Assembly: GCA_039566865.1 (NCBI GenBank)
Contig: CM076957.1
Coordinates: 8,379,896 to 8,443,895, forward strand
Origin: Aurelia coerulea
Taxonomy: Eukaryota; Cnidaria; Scyphozoa; Semaeostomeae; Ulmaridae
Direction: 5' to 3'
Length of the DNA: 64,000 bases
Shown: positions 1-11,126 of the stretch, piece after piece
Layout: each line of letters starts with the position of its first letter
Position numbering within the stretch: position 1 is the stretch's first letter
Made by a program: the position numbers and the translations under genes
The notes under the pieces: model-generated
Told to the model about the DNA's origin: nothing
What the model saw: the letters and a program-made list of their open reading frames with translations, nothing else
Database searches by the model: none

Positions 1-743
1 CACAGTGGGCAATTGGGTTTCCCATTCACAAAATTTGAAGTGTCCAATATCTTAATGACGTTACTCGATTCTAAAACTTGGATAAATTCCTGATTAAACA
101 AAAAGAAATTGGGTGCAAACTTCAAAATTTCCCCCAGTTAAAAACCAGAGCTGCCCCATTAACAATGATGAATCATGATGTCAAATTGTAAAATATGACA
201 ATCCCTGCAATTGCAAAGAATTGCTGACAAACACGCAAACACACAATTTGATTGAATATTGAACAGACACTTTCATAAAGATTTCTGTCAAAACACCGCC
301 ATGCTCCTTAAGTGTCCATGATGGTTGCTTGCTTTTTCTAAATGACTGGGCCATTATTAGATATATACTTTCAATTATAAATGAACACTGAAAGCTCCCC
401 CAAGAATGGATAACTCACGAATCAGTAAGAGATCCCTTTGTTGCAGTTTCTTAATGAAGTTGTGCGCTTGTTAATGTAATGTTGTGAAGTTTCAGATATT
501 GCCATTCTTTTAATTTTACAGTATACTTTTCACTATTGCTGGTAGCTCTGTTTTCGCCCTGACAGCAAATTTGAAGTTTGTCAATTTTTAACTCTTCAAT
601 CAAGTCACCAAAAATTCGGAAAATGAATCAAAATTTAATCTAATCATTGCAGATTCAGATAAAAATAATCATTTGGTTATTAATTTGAAACAGCTTCCGT
701 CAGAATATTTTTAACCTGTTGCGTTTTCTTGGCACACACGGTA
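1..743. mobile_element. Right part of a palindromic TIR element, cut by the window edge
   Basis: The right end reads ...GTTGCGTTTTCTTGGCACACACGGTA, whose reverse complement matches the left end of the element at 1080 (TACCGGGTGTCCCAAAAAAC). Bases about 540-743 are an inverted copy of the start of that second element, and bases about 100-420 are a direct copy of 1240-1560, so the unit has long inverted ends. TA borders the right end, as in Tc1/mariner-type insertions. The left end lies outside the window. No transposase frame is visible, so it is non-autonomous. Confidence 0.65.
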
Positions 744-925
744 ACGGTATACGAATATTTATACAGGACAAAAACACTTCAGCGAATCATCGCTATTATC
801 AATGTGTGTCCTGTTAAAAATAAAGTAACTGAAAGTCATTAAGAAGCTCCTATTTACAATTTTTCAATGAAATAAAAAGTTAAAAATATTTACAAATGGT
901 TCCTGAGCTGATTAAAGTGTTCGAT

Positions 926-1045
926 TTAACTAAAATAGTCTTGGAGGCTTTTCTCAAGGTCAGTAGCATTTGCAATCTTTCTGATTTTTAGAGGCAGATT
1001 ATTGTAGATCTTTGCTCCAGTGTAATCAAACGATTTGAATGAGTG
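926..1045 (-). pseudogene. LINE reverse transcriptase C-terminal remnant
   Basis: On the minus strand an open stretch of about 38 codons reads YTGAKIYNNLPLKIRKI and runs to a stop at 926-928. Aromatic-x-GAK-x-W/Y-N-x-LP-x-x-I-R is the usual final block of CR1/L2-type LINE ORF2 proteins. Only this last segment survives, as expected for a 5'-truncated insertion. It lies between two TIR elements. The family is inferred from this short block only. Confidence 0.5.
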
Positions 1046-1079
1046 ATAGAAAACACAAAGTAGAATCTACATATACACT

Positions 1080-1560
1080 TACCGGGTGTCCCAAAAAACG
1101 CAACAGATTTGAAAAATTCTAATGCAAACTGTTTCATATTCATCATCAAATGATTGTTTTTATTCAAATCTGCAATAATTAGATTAAATTTTAATATATT
1201 TCCAATATTTTTGGTTACTTGGTTGTAAAGTTAAAAATCAGCAAACTTCAAAATTGCCCCTTGGTCAAAACCAGCTGCTGCATTTATTGTTAATAACAAT
1301 GATGAATTATAATGTCAAATTAAAAAACATGACAATCCTTGCAATCCCTGAGCGAGCATTGCTGGCAAACACGCAAACACACAAGTTAATTGAACATTAA
1401 ACAGACACTTTCATAACGATTTCTGTCTGAACACAGTTGTGCTTCTTTTAGTGCCCATGAAGGTTCCTTACTTCTTCTAAAATGACTAGGCCATTATTAG
1501 AGTTATACTTTCAACCTAAATGAACACTATGAAAGCCTCCTCGAGACTGGATTCGAAAAA
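1080..1560. mobile_element. Second copy of the 1-743 TIR element (left part)
   Basis: It starts TACCGGGTGTCCCAAAAAAC with TA at the edge. It then matches the inverted 3' end of the first copy and, from about 1240 to 1545, runs in direct register with bases 100-420. Similarity fades near 1560, just before the PHD-finger exon. No right terminus was found, so it is truncated or diverged. Confidence 0.6.
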
Positions 1561-1698
1561 GGAAATGAAATACTTTCAATACGTAATAGGCAAACTCCTA
1601 TTTAACCGAACTCCCATTTTCAAACGCGAATTGAGAAATTCACGCGCCGTCTGCACTGGACGAATGTACTCAGTGACTATCTGTTTTTCTTTTAACAG

Positions 1699-1812
1699 AG
1701 ATGCCCTGTGGGAGGATGGCAACGCGTACGCAGATCTGTTAGAGGTTTATAATCAGTGTGACATCAGATATTGCTACTGTCCAGCAGGGAGAGCATTCAA
1801 TGCCAAGTCTGG
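1699..1812 (+). CDS. Internal exon of a PHF7/G2E3-like extended PHD finger protein
   Basis: The acceptor is a pyrimidine-rich tract ending TTTTAACAG at 1698 and the donor is GG|GTAAGT at 1812/1813. The encoded peptide starts RDALWEDGNAYADLLEVYNQ and goes on to QCD, YCYC and GRAFNAKSG. This matches the central part of the extended PHD domain of vertebrate PHF7 and G2E3, where an RDAxWE helix precedes a CDxxxCxCxxGR zinc-ligand block. The frame and splice phase join exactly to the exon at 2721. Earlier exons, which would hold the first zinc fingers, were not identified; the open frame running upstream from 1520 is intron and repeat sequence. Confidence 0.75.
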
Positions 1813-2006
1813 GTAAGTATTTAATGTTTGAAATGGTGTATTGCTAAAAGATGATGCAGGCAAATTCGTATAAGTGGAACCATTCAACTTACTTGAAGTC
1901 CGGACTTATGAGAAGTAATTTGAAAAGAAAAATACAGAAGGCATTTGCAGGTATGGCCAACATATGGCTGTTATGGAATGTGACTTCTTTGAGTTTCACT
2001 GTGAAA

Positions 2007-2613
2007 TACTTGGTGTCCCAAAAAAATGTATACGGATTTGGTTGACTCCAGCGCTGTGAATTTAGCTTCATTCAATGTCTAATCACTCTAAAAATGTTCC
2101 TTGATAGCTAACTTGAACATAGATACCTCGTTTGTTGGTATTGGTGCTTTGAGTGGAGACATGTTAATCTTGAAAGCTCAAATTTGCCTCGTCCTGCAAA
2201 CCAGGGCTTTTGGCCTAAGCAATTTCTTAAGGCACAGCGTATAAATCAACGATAGCCTTGATAAAATTTGAGCAATATTAGATCTTGTGCTATTCTGTTT
2301 CCCAGAAGTCACCCCCCCCCCAGTCATCCATTGGGCAGTTTCTTAATTTTTCATTGATTTCAGTTCTTAATTTAGATGTGTTTTAGGAATTTGCTTAGGC
2401 CAGAAGGCCAAAGCTCTGGTTTGCAAGTGGACGCAAATTTGAGCTTTAAAGATTGATATCTCTGCTCTCAAAGCACCAATACCAACAAACGAGGTATCTT
2501 TGTTTAAGTTAACTATCGAGGAACATTTTGAGAGTGATTAGCCATTGATTGAAGCTAAATTCACATCACTGGAGTCAACCAAATCTTTAGACATTTTTTT
2601 GGGACACCCGGTA
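2007..2613. mobile_element. Palindromic MITE in the intron of the PHD-finger gene
   Basis: The left end is TACTTGGTGTCCCAAAAAAA and the right end TTTTTTTGGGACACCCGGTA. The two halves are inverted copies of each other over about 220 bases; for example, blocks around ACGAGGTATC and AAACCAGGGC/AAGCTCTGGTTT recur inverted. TA lies at both edges, consistent with a Tc1/mariner-type TSD. It is non-coding. Sense transcripts of the host gene would contain a long hairpin in this intron. Confidence 0.8.
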
Positions 2614-2720
2614 CATGGGAAGCCAATAATCGAGGTGCGATTTTGTTTGCAGTTTTATAAATGGTTGGTCTTAATATCTGCATACCCAATTTTAAATGAA
2701 ATATAAATCTTCATTTGTAG

Positions 2721-3900
2721 GCGCTGGAGAATTCATAGATGTGACGATTGCGGGCAATCCGGTATTCATCAAAAGTGTGCCGAGATTTTGGGAATGCCCA
2801 CCACAAATTACATTTGTAACGTGTGTCTGGATGCGCAGAATAGAATTCGTTTTGCAGACATCATGGACCAGAAAACGGTTCAATGTGCAGTCTTTCTCAT
2901 TGATATTGCACCAAATCGCGGAAGATCTGATTCAAAAGACCCAAATTGTTCTTCAAAATCAAATCAGAGCGATGTGCTTCGTGTTTCGAAGCGTATAAAG
3001 GTCGACCCTGATCAGGCAGTTGATCCTTTGGTACCCGAACGTAAGTCATTCCATGCAACAACGAACAGCAATCGAATCTTTCATGGACAAGATGGTCTTC
3101 AGCAGAACACCGAAGTCACTAGTGACTCTATCAATGTAGAGTTACTGCCAAATCCATCGAATGCGAATCACGTAGGTTTGAAAGATACACATCCCGTTTC
3201 AAAGCGGAAGGGAGTCGACCGCGATGAGAGAGATGGCAATTTCATAGCTGCAAGACAGTTAGTCGTTGTACCTCGGTCTGGTAGTGGTGAGTGTAGAAGT
3301 GTATCTGGGGCCAGTAATACCACAGTTGTAGGAAGCACTGGCCAGCAAGAAAGAATAAAGGACGAGAAACCAAATTATTCCTCGCGGAAAAAATGTTCTG
3401 ATCGTGTTAAGCAAGAACTGAGAAATAGCCAGAAACAAGACAACATTGTACGTACTATAGGGGCTTGCTGGAAAGAACGAAATTCTTTAGAGACAAATAA
3501 AACTTCAGGACAAATCAAGAATGCAGTTCCTGACACAGAAGAAAATGGGATCGAGAATATGATTGTTTCTAACATAGAACCAAAAGAAATTTCTGCATCG
3601 AGACATGATAATATTTCAAGTACGGGCAAGACAGTACCAGATGGAATTTCAATAACAGACTCGAAGGCAACTGTATCTCCTGGAATACTACACCCAGTTA
3701 ACAACGCAGCTTTCTGTAGAAGCCGACGTAACATGTCCACGAAGTTACAGCGAGGCAATTCAAAGTTGAGTCCTTGCAAGCTACGTAATAACTTGAAAAG
3801 TACTATATCAATTGAGAGAGAAGCTCGCAAGTTGCAATCCTGTAAAATCAAATGTGCACTATATAGGTACATAGAAAACGTTTTATCGGATGGCTCTTAG
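2721..3900 (+). CDS. Last exon of a PHF7/G2E3-like extended PHD finger protein
   Basis: The acceptor TTCATTTGTAG ends at 2720. The exon continues the frame of the 1699-1812 exon and completes the PHD: RWRIHRCDDCGQSGIHQKCA, then YICNVC, supplying CxxC, H, C and CxxC zinc ligands. Nuclear chromatin reading or E3 ubiquitin ligase function is known for the family (PHF7 ubiquitinates histones; G2E3 has a C-terminal HECT domain). Here about 330 residues rich in S, N, K and R follow, with no recognisable domain, and the frame stops at 3900. It is therefore closer to PHF7 in layout than to G2E3. Basic runs such as SKRIKVD and SKRKGVD look like nuclear localisation signals (inference). An AATAAA lies downstream near 4438, but the true 3' end is unknown. 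Confidence 0.75.
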
Positions 3901-4172
3901 CACGGGGTGTTCTTATCATATATATATTTTTTATCAAATTTTTATACCAAGTATAAGATATTTGAAAACTTTCATAAAGCATAGATAAGAATGACACGGC
4001 TTCATGGCCCATCAGAAGCAAGAAACTCGTTCGTGGTGGATAGAGCAACTCAACCTGAAACTGCATTTACACTCGACACGCGTAATGTTTCATACTGGAC
4101 ACTGCAACATACCAGACCATTACGCATAGTACACTGGTACAAAAGGACATTTATACAAGGTTAATTTGACCA

Positions 4173-4335
4173 TTAAGGGTAATTTTCAGTCAGTGGAATT
4201 TTCCGAGCGGGCGGAATCTTAGATAATAAAATATCGCTGTGCCGTAACTTTCTATTCAATTCAAGAGTGGCATTTTCTCTCGCATATACTAGAAATTCCG
4301 CCCGCTCGGAAAATTTCACTGACTAGAAATTAGCC
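4173..4335. mobile_element. Small TIR MITE, copy 1
   Basis: The inverted ends AGTCAGTGGAATTTTCCGAG and CTCGGAAAATTTCACTGACT flank about 90 bases. Weaker inverted similarity (AAGGGTAATTTT against AAATTAGCCTTT) extends the TIRs outward. A diverged second copy is at 7204-7360. Confidence 0.7.
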
Positions 4336-4928
4336 TTTACGTTTGCACAGTTGCTACGACCGATGCTGGTTGTAACAGGCGCAAGTTATCACGAAGGCTA
4401 TTTCGCATATTCCTGCCGTTTGCTACGATTTTGTACAATAAAAATCCCACCCATGTTGTGGGATGAAAATCCTAAAAGGAAATTTTCAAACTTCTTAAAC
4501 ATTCGCTTTAGATCTTTATTGCATTGGTATTTGTAGCCGTTCATTATGTTGTACTCCATTCTTGAGATTATCCATAATTGCAAGATTTGTGCTTTTCAGA
4601 AAACTTGAGAAGTAAAACACATTACTGAATTACCAATTTTTGATATCCATCGTATTTCCAATATTGAGTTTTTGTGGATGTAAGATTGAAAACGCAAATG
4701 GAGTGTAACCGAGAAAGACGGCTGATATTCACGATTTCCATGGAATAATTTCCTTGGTCAAATCTCAAGTGCAAAATAAATATTTGAAATAATCGTAGAA
4801 TCGACGTTTCATATGATACGAATGCGAATGATTTCATATAGATTACATTTTGTTGCCTACGAGTTTCTCCATAATCCAAAGAAGAAAGGCTCCACGAAAC
4901 AAAGAGCATAAACTTGCTGCGGCCGCCC
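4336..4928. other. No gene seen
   Basis: This stretch is AT-rich, without credible coding frames or clear repeats, up to the border of the Mutator-like foldback. A long minus-strand frame at 4622-5098 runs into the foldback arm and has no family signature. Confidence 0.4.
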
Positions 4929-6134
4929 AACAAGGGCAGATTTTGTAATACAATAGCAACAGTTGCGTTTGATTGACACCTCAATTCAAAGAGATTAGCG
5001 GATGCAGACAAAGGAACTTCTCTCAACCAGTAATTCAAAACTAACAAAGCCGCAAAAGTTTCCCCGAAACTACTAGGGCAAACTCTCGCCTTGTGCAAGC
5101 GAAAGATGGTTTTTAAGAGAAGTTATGTGCTTATAGCGAAAGAAGAAGGGTAAATCTAAAGCTCAGTCGCTTAGATTATGTTTATTTGATTTAGGAGCTG
5201 TTTTGTAATCGTTTCATTTTAAGCCCTAAAGACGCGAGAATTACAATGCCTTCTGCTCGGCTCCTGAATCAAATAAACATAATCTACGCGACAGAACTTT
5301 AGATTTACCCTTCTTCTTTCGCTATAAGCACATAACTTCTCTTAAAAACCATCTTTCGCTTGCACAAGGCGAGAGTTTGCCCTACTAGTTTCGGGGAAAC
5401 ATTTGCGGCTTTGTTTGTTTTGAATTACTGGTTGAGAGAACAAGGACAGATTTTGTAAGACAATAGCTTGAGTTGCTTTTGTTGACACCTGAATTCAAAG
5501 CGATTTGCGATCGCAGACAAAGGAAATTCCCTCAACCGGTAATTGAAAACAAACAATGCCGCAAAAGTTTCTCTGAAACCCAGGTAGCTAGCTCACTTGT
5601 TGTGTATTCCAAAAGTTGTTTTCAAGAGCAATTATGAGCATAAATCGAAAGAAGAAGAATATATCTACACATCTACCTCGGGCATTTTATTTATTTGGCT
5701 CAGAAGCTGAGCAGTAAGTATTTTAATAACACCCAAAAAATAAGAGAATCGAATCGCCTCCCAATCGGCTTTTGAACCAAATAAATAAAATGCCCGAGGT
5801 AGATGTGTAGATATATTCTTCTTCTTTCGATATATGCTCATATTTGCTCTTGAAAACAACTTTTGGAATGCACAACAAGTGAGCCAGCTACCTGGGTTTC
5901 AGAGAAACTTTTGCGGCATTGTTGTTTTGAATTACCGGTTGAGGGAATTTCCTTTGTCTGCGATCGCAATCGCTTTGAATTCAAGTGTCAATGAAAGCAA
6001 CTCATGCTATTGTCTTACAAAATCTGTCCTTGTTGGTTGAGAGAATTTCCTTTGTCTGCATCCGCTAATCGCTTTGAATTGAGGTGTCGATCAAACGCAA
6101 CTGTTGCTACTGTATTACAAAATCTGCCCTTGTT
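4929..6134. mobile_element. Mutator-like foldback element (outer), split by a related insert
   Basis: The termini are AACAAGGGCAGATTTTGTA and its complement ending CTGCCCTTGTT. They are flanked by a perfect 9-bp direct repeat CGGCCGCCC (4920-4928 and 6135-6143), the TSD length typical of MULE transposons. The halves are long inverted copies; for example, GGGTAAATCTAAAG near 5150 returns inverted near 5310. The copy is interrupted at 5439-6034 by a related element. No transposase is present. Confidence 0.88.
5439..6034. mobile_element. Mutator-like foldback element (inner, nested in a relative)
   Basis: It is 596 bp, with termini AACAAGGACAGATTTTGTA and TACAAAATCTGTCCTTGTT and a perfect 9-bp TSD GGTTGAGAG at 5430-5438 and 6035-6043. 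The arms of about 270 bp are near-perfect inverted repeats around a short loop near 5740. The termini differ from the outer element by one base (GGGCAG against GGACAG), so this is the same or a sister family. Removing it restores a continuous outer foldback. Confidence 0.92.
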
Positions 6135-6145
6135 CGGCCGCCCAA

Positions 6146-7203
6146 GTAATTAGTCCAAACTATTTTAATCCTCTTTTCAAAAATGCGTGAAACCCGTCTC
6201 AACAAGGTAGCAATGGCATTGAAAAGTGCAGTAGCAAGCTTTTGTTCCTTCTTTCGTAGAACCTTCTTCTTTTGAAAATGGGTCTACTCGTAGGCTAACA
6301 CTCGTTCGATAAACTGCATCTGAAACCTGAATCACATGAAATGAAATTTAGAAAAACCTTCTTTATGGTGACCGTTGCTCACTTGCAGTGTATTCACACG
6401 CCAAGCTCCGAAAGGACTTCAAAGGCGCGTTAATATACTTCGTCAGTTTATAACCTACCAAGGAGCTGTCGATAAAACGTTTATTCATTCGTTATTTTAA
6501 AACCAAGAAAACAATCGATAAAGAGGTCAGCTTCTCGATCTTTCCCTATTCCATTACTTACTCAACATCGCAAGATATAGTCAAGAACGGCATCAATTAA
6601 ACGGTAATACAAAGAGAAACAACAACGAAACTCTGCTACGAAATTATCGTCGAACTTTTACGGTTTCTACCAACTCTACTCTACTAGAAATTGACAATAC
6701 TCCATTTCTGTTTCGTACTCAGACAAAGCCAGTATTGCGAAACTGGGCGTGCTGCACTTTAGTGCTTAATTATCGATAATTTGTCCTGCTCTGCTCTGCT
6801 CATTCCATGTTAGCCGCGTAGGGCACAGGGCATTTGTCTTGTCGTGCGGAGGCATTGTTAAGAAAGCTACAGCTATTTGTCATGTTGAGCCATTATCTTA
6901 CGGTCCCCTTCGCATAGCAATCGGTGCACCTGTACCTATGGACGGAAACTGAACCAATTCTAACGACAGTCTTTCTCTCATTCAAATTGTTTCAATTTTG
7001 CAATACTCTGTGATTTTACAAATTATATATATCCATGTTTAATTATGTGTCAAATCTGGTAATTTCAAGGAAATGATTATTGTTTAAAGCAGCTCCATAT
7101 TTTCTAGCGTGACGCTTCGATCATTAGGCCAGTTCTAGCGCACGGCGATCGGAGCTTTCGTGAAAAAGTAGCAACAGGTCCTTTTACTTTTCGAAAAAAT
7201 ATA
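6146..7203. other. No gene seen
   Basis: This is unique-looking AT-rich sequence with scattered stops in all frames. No RNA gene or repeat structure was recognised. Confidence 0.4.
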
Positions 7204-7360
7204 TAAAAAGCTGATTTCAATTCGGTGGAATTTTCCAAGCGAGCGTAAATTCTATTGTTTACAAGAAAAATGTCACTCTAAAATTGAATTGAAAGTTAAG
7301 CCCGAGGGATCTTTTATTGTGTTAAAGTCCGCCCGCTCAGGAAATTCCACTGACTATGCA
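7204..7360. mobile_element. Small TIR MITE, copy 2
   Basis: AAAGCTGATTTCAATTCGGTGGAATTTTCC-type left end (diverged) and CCGCCCGCTCAGGAAATTCCACTGACT right end correspond to the element at 4173-4335. Both outer blocks match, so this is an older copy of the same family. Confidence 0.65.
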
Positions 7361-7840
7361 AAGTGCTGTGTACCCTTTTAATCATGTAGTGTATAGTAAA
7401 GGGACTGCTAAAAATTTCGCTGGGCAGCAACATCTAACTGCGACTGCCGGACAACAACAAGAATTGATGTTGTTGAAGACGTTTTAGAAAAGTTCCACTA
7501 ATTTGATCACTCTACCGATAATGAAAATTCTGCTAAATTTGCGGCAAAGTTAAGTAACTAATCAAAATCAAGGATAATTGTTATTTATTCTTAAGAGACA
7601 GCTATGATCAATAGATCATTTTCACCAATACGATTTACAAGAACCTCGTATTAAAAAAACGTATCTTGCAATTTTCATATAAAATTGTGAGTTCTCAGTA
7701 ATAAATGAATTTTACAACGGACATCAGCAGCCAAGAAATTTGACAATGATTCTCTTGTGATTTCGGAGTATGTGTCGAAACCAGGCAGTCGAGCAAACAC
7801 AAGTCCTTGCAAAATTCAAATTGGCTTTGCAATGCTCTAA

Positions 7841-8157
7841 GGGGCCGTCCAAAAATCCATTTCGTCACAGATAGCGGAATTTGGCCGTTACGGGGGGAGG
7901 GGTTAATTGACAATCCGTTAAGCGTGACGGAATGGAACCTAAAAAAAATTTCCACCATAGTTTGCAAGGTTTCAACTCAGGATAGTGTCAAAGAGAGAGA
8001 GAAAGGGCCTAAGAAGAAATCTTCCAAGCTCACAGGTAAAGGTTTATGTCGATCTTGGTAAGACTGTTAGCAAGGTAGGTGAACACGAGATTGTGTATGT
8101 CCGTTAAGGGAGGGGGGTGGCCGCTATCCGTGACGAAATGGATTTTTGGACGGCCCC
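7841..8157. mobile_element. Harbinger-like MITE with TAA target duplication
   Basis: The TIRs GGGGCCGTCCAAAAATCCAT and ATGGATTTTTGGACGGCCCC run on to shared CGTCAC and GATAGCGG blocks. TAA lies at 7838-7840 and 8158-8160, the 3-bp TWA TSD typical of PIF/Harbinger elements. It is 317 bp, G-rich inside, and non-coding. Confidence 0.82.
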
Positions 8158-8160
8158 TAA

Positions 8161-8347
8161 GGCCTCGTTTACAAGATATCGGATCCAAATGGATCCGTAC
8201 CTAAACTGTGACGGATAGGCCTTGCGTTTACACGTGACTCGACGGATCCGAACTCATTTGTATCTGCTATCCGTACCCAAATGGGATCGCTTTCGAAAGT
8301 GATCCCAATTGGATACCATCCCAAAAAGGTCTCGTGTAAACGGGGCC
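8161..8347. mobile_element. Second Harbinger-like MITE, abutting the first
   Basis: The TIRs are GGCCTCGTTTACA and TGTAAACGGGGCC. TAA flanks it at 8158-8160, shared with the preceding element, and at 8348-8350. It is 187 bp. Inside are repeated GGATCC/ATCCG words, such as TATCGGATCCAAATGGATCC. Confidence 0.78.
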
Positions 8348-8417
8348 TAAAATCAATCCTACTTAAAACAAATGCACAAAAAGCAATTTCAAAACTGGAG
8401 ACAAAATAAAATTCAGT

Positions 8418-9938
8418 CATTAATTTATGGCACGCCGTTTTCGTCAAAATATTTCCATTCTATTTCATAAATGTTTCCGCATTTCATTGAATGTAAATTC
8501 TATTATATAAAAGTTCCTTCTTATAATTTAAAAGTTGTTTATGTTTGTAAAGATTCCTTACTTTTATGTACATAATTCCTCTGGTTATTTTAAACTCGTG
8601 CGTTTTTATTAAAACTTCTTTCTTTTCCTTATAAACTTGTTCCAATTTATAGAACTTCTTTCTATTTTATAAGCTTGTGCACAACATTCCCTTCAACTCG
8701 TTCAAGTAATTTCCCAGGCCTGTAGCATCGCATCTATCGCACTTTTAGTATCAATGATACTGAAAGTTTCATAAAATTACCAGATTTTGAGTACTCAAAG
8801 TTTCTTAAGAGTTTCTTAGAGGTTCTCATAACAATCTTCATGTTCATTACCTGTGTCATCGTGAACATTCAAAACAATGTTTTAAGCCTTCCTGATGTTT
8901 AGACATCACTCAAGTACCTTACGATTAATATAATACAGGAAGCAAATGAAAGAAAAGTAAAAATTTGTCAATAATTTCCTTAATCAAAGTAAATAGTTTC
9001 TTTTTTCTCCCAGTACTTGAGTTTCTTAATTTTTTGGCGATCCGAGAGTTGAGTTTCTTATGGGCAGTTTCTTATAAAAAGAAATACGTGTACCAGTATA
9101 ATAGCAGAAGTAGGGAATCAAAGGACCGTGGATTCATGGATCAGTGGATCTTTGGATCATGGATCATCCCCAAATGCCCTTCATAGCAACTGAATTTGAC
9201 ATTGAATTGATACATAGTATTGTATCAATTCGATGTCAAATACACATTTGAGAGCGTTTTTATCCTTTGATTATTTATCACTAGATAAGTATTGGAAAGT
9301 GGAAAGCACGAAATCAGGGGCAGTAGTCAGGCTGACCTGTCTTCTTCGATTTCCTCGTTGGTAAGATAACACAAAAGACAATAAGTATTATGAACTGGAA
9401 CAAAACAATTTATATCATCCTATGTAACAGCAACAATATCGACAATTGTGCACTCTTTTTGCAATATCAGAAGCAGATTAAAAGGTCAAGCCTCGAGACG
9501 TTTTGAATTAAGTCTGAAATGACCTGAGCTCCATGGCACCATCATAAATAGGATGAACAGTAACCTAAACATGCCACAATTTCTTTTTGGCTTTTCTTTG
9601 AATAATTTCAATAATGAATAATTTCAATAATAAGTCTCCACTGCAACCTGTAAGTCCCAAACCAAATTTTCTAGAATCTCAAAATCCGTTTTTAGTATAG
9701 TTGGCAAACTGAAAGATAGTTTTATAAAAGAAATTAGTTTCATAAAAAAAGAAACTAGTTTTATAAAAACTGAACAAGTTTTATAATAAAAACGCACAAG
9801 TTTAAAAAAACTAGAAACAATTGTTATATTATCAGAAGTAACTTTTATATAATCGAATTTACATTCAATAAAATGAGGAAATATTCATGAAATAAAACGG
9901 AAGTATTTTTGACGAAAACGGCGTACCATATTAATTAA
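8418..9938. mobile_element. 1.5-kb palindrome-ended TIR element
   Basis: The left end TTAATTTATGGCACGCCGTT and the right end AACGGCGTACCATATTAATT begin inverted arms of roughly 250 bp (8418-8680 against 9700-9938) made of TTTTATAA-type AT-rich blocks. The centre carries a partial copy of a small interspersed MITE (8750-9092), a GGATC-rich run (about 9128-9165) and a hairpin at about 9191-9240. No coding sequence was seen. Confidence 0.65.
8750..9092 (-). repeat. Interspersed TA-type MITE, copy 1 (partial)
   Basis: This is the inverse of the repeats at 12708-13066 and 29609-30001. It shares AGTTTCTTATGGGCAGTTTC, CCAGTACT and the end ATACGTGTA. The far end is diverged, so the copy is incomplete. 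Confidence 0.65.
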
Positions 9939-9995
9939 GTTGTTTCATGGTTGGGTGCCAGGTTGGGTGCCATAGTCGGTCAAAGAATTGCTTAT

Positions 9996-10172
9996 AAGCA
10001 GTCTGTCCCCTTTTAATGAATGACAATAAACTTGATAAAGATCTCTATTGTATATTTTGCGCTAATTTGCTTTATCCCGAAAAATCAGGGTCAGAGGCTC
10101 GGTGATTCATGAATTTCATGGCCACGTAACAAAGCAGTAACTAAGCTCAGAACAATAGGGGACAGACTGCCT
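9996..10172. mobile_element. Short TIR element
   Basis: The inverted ends AGCAGTCTGTCCCC and GGGGACAGACTGC enclose about 175 bp of non-coding sequence. No clear TSD was seen, so the assignment rests on the TIRs alone. Confidence 0.45.
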
Positions 10173-10338
10173 TTAAATTTGAGAATTGGGTCATGGAGCA
10201 AATGAAGATTCTGATCAGTCATCAAGGAGCCAGCACATCTCAGCTCTGATCTATGATCTGGGCATTGAGCAATCGTTAACAGCTGCTCATTCGTAGTGAA
10301 CGTCGTCTGTCAAATGCAATTCAATGCGAGCTTTAGCA

Positions 10339-10580
10339 ATCAAATGTGATTCAGAACAAACTGCATCAATCAATCAAATGCAATCTAATTACAGTTGCGA
10401 TGTAACGGATCTGCCTTTCCTTACACAAAGTCTTGCCACTGCACTGACATGTTCTCAAACAATCAAATGTGATTCAGAACGAACTGCACCAATCAATCAA
10501 ATGCAGTCCAATTACAACTGCGATGCAACGGACTGTTTCACTTCCTGCCTTTCTTCCCATAACGTCTTTCCACTGCACTG
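10339..10580. repeat. Two-copy tandem duplication of about 120 bp
   Basis: Words such as ATCAAATGTGATTCAGAAC, CAATCAATCAAATGCA and CCACTGCACTGACA recur once at a spacing of about 120 bases. The plus-strand open frame here is simply the repeat read through, with no known domain. Confidence 0.7.
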
Positions 10581-11126
10581 ACAAACTCTTTTTACGTTCT
10601 CAAACAGCCCGGCTGATCGTGCAATTATCCCACAGGCAACCCTAAGATAAAAAACTGTGATTGAAGGAATGGTCAAAACATGGACAAAATGTTAAGGTGA
10701 CGCTGATTTCTGCTCTAGTGAGCAGCGAGTTGCCGTTTTGCAAAACCATTATTCTCAGAAATCAGTTAATTTCTCCAATATCATTCTTCCCATCGAAAAG
10801 CAGTATGAAGGATGTTGTTCTGAATAAGCCTTAGGGATCGAAAGATATATAAATCGCCATATTTCCGTCAACGCTGGCTTCGCCACTTCTTTTTCAAAAC
10901 TCTGGTGATTTCAGAAAATGGATTCATCTCTATACGACTTTGCCCAGTCTGACTGAAAAGCTAGGCTAGATTTTTTTGAAATAGAATCTTATATTTCTGT
11001 TTACTGTTCATTTTGTGAATGCTCTTGACAGTCTCAAAAGACAAGCAAAGCAAGGTCGTGCAATTGCTCGCAGTATTGAACGATGATACTTTCACAAGAG
11101 CACCAAAAATGTCTACGAGACTTGGG

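Noticed and set aside
10324..10581. 85-codon open frame as a small gene
   Set aside because: It is the translation of a two-copy 120-bp tandem repeat with no start context or domain.
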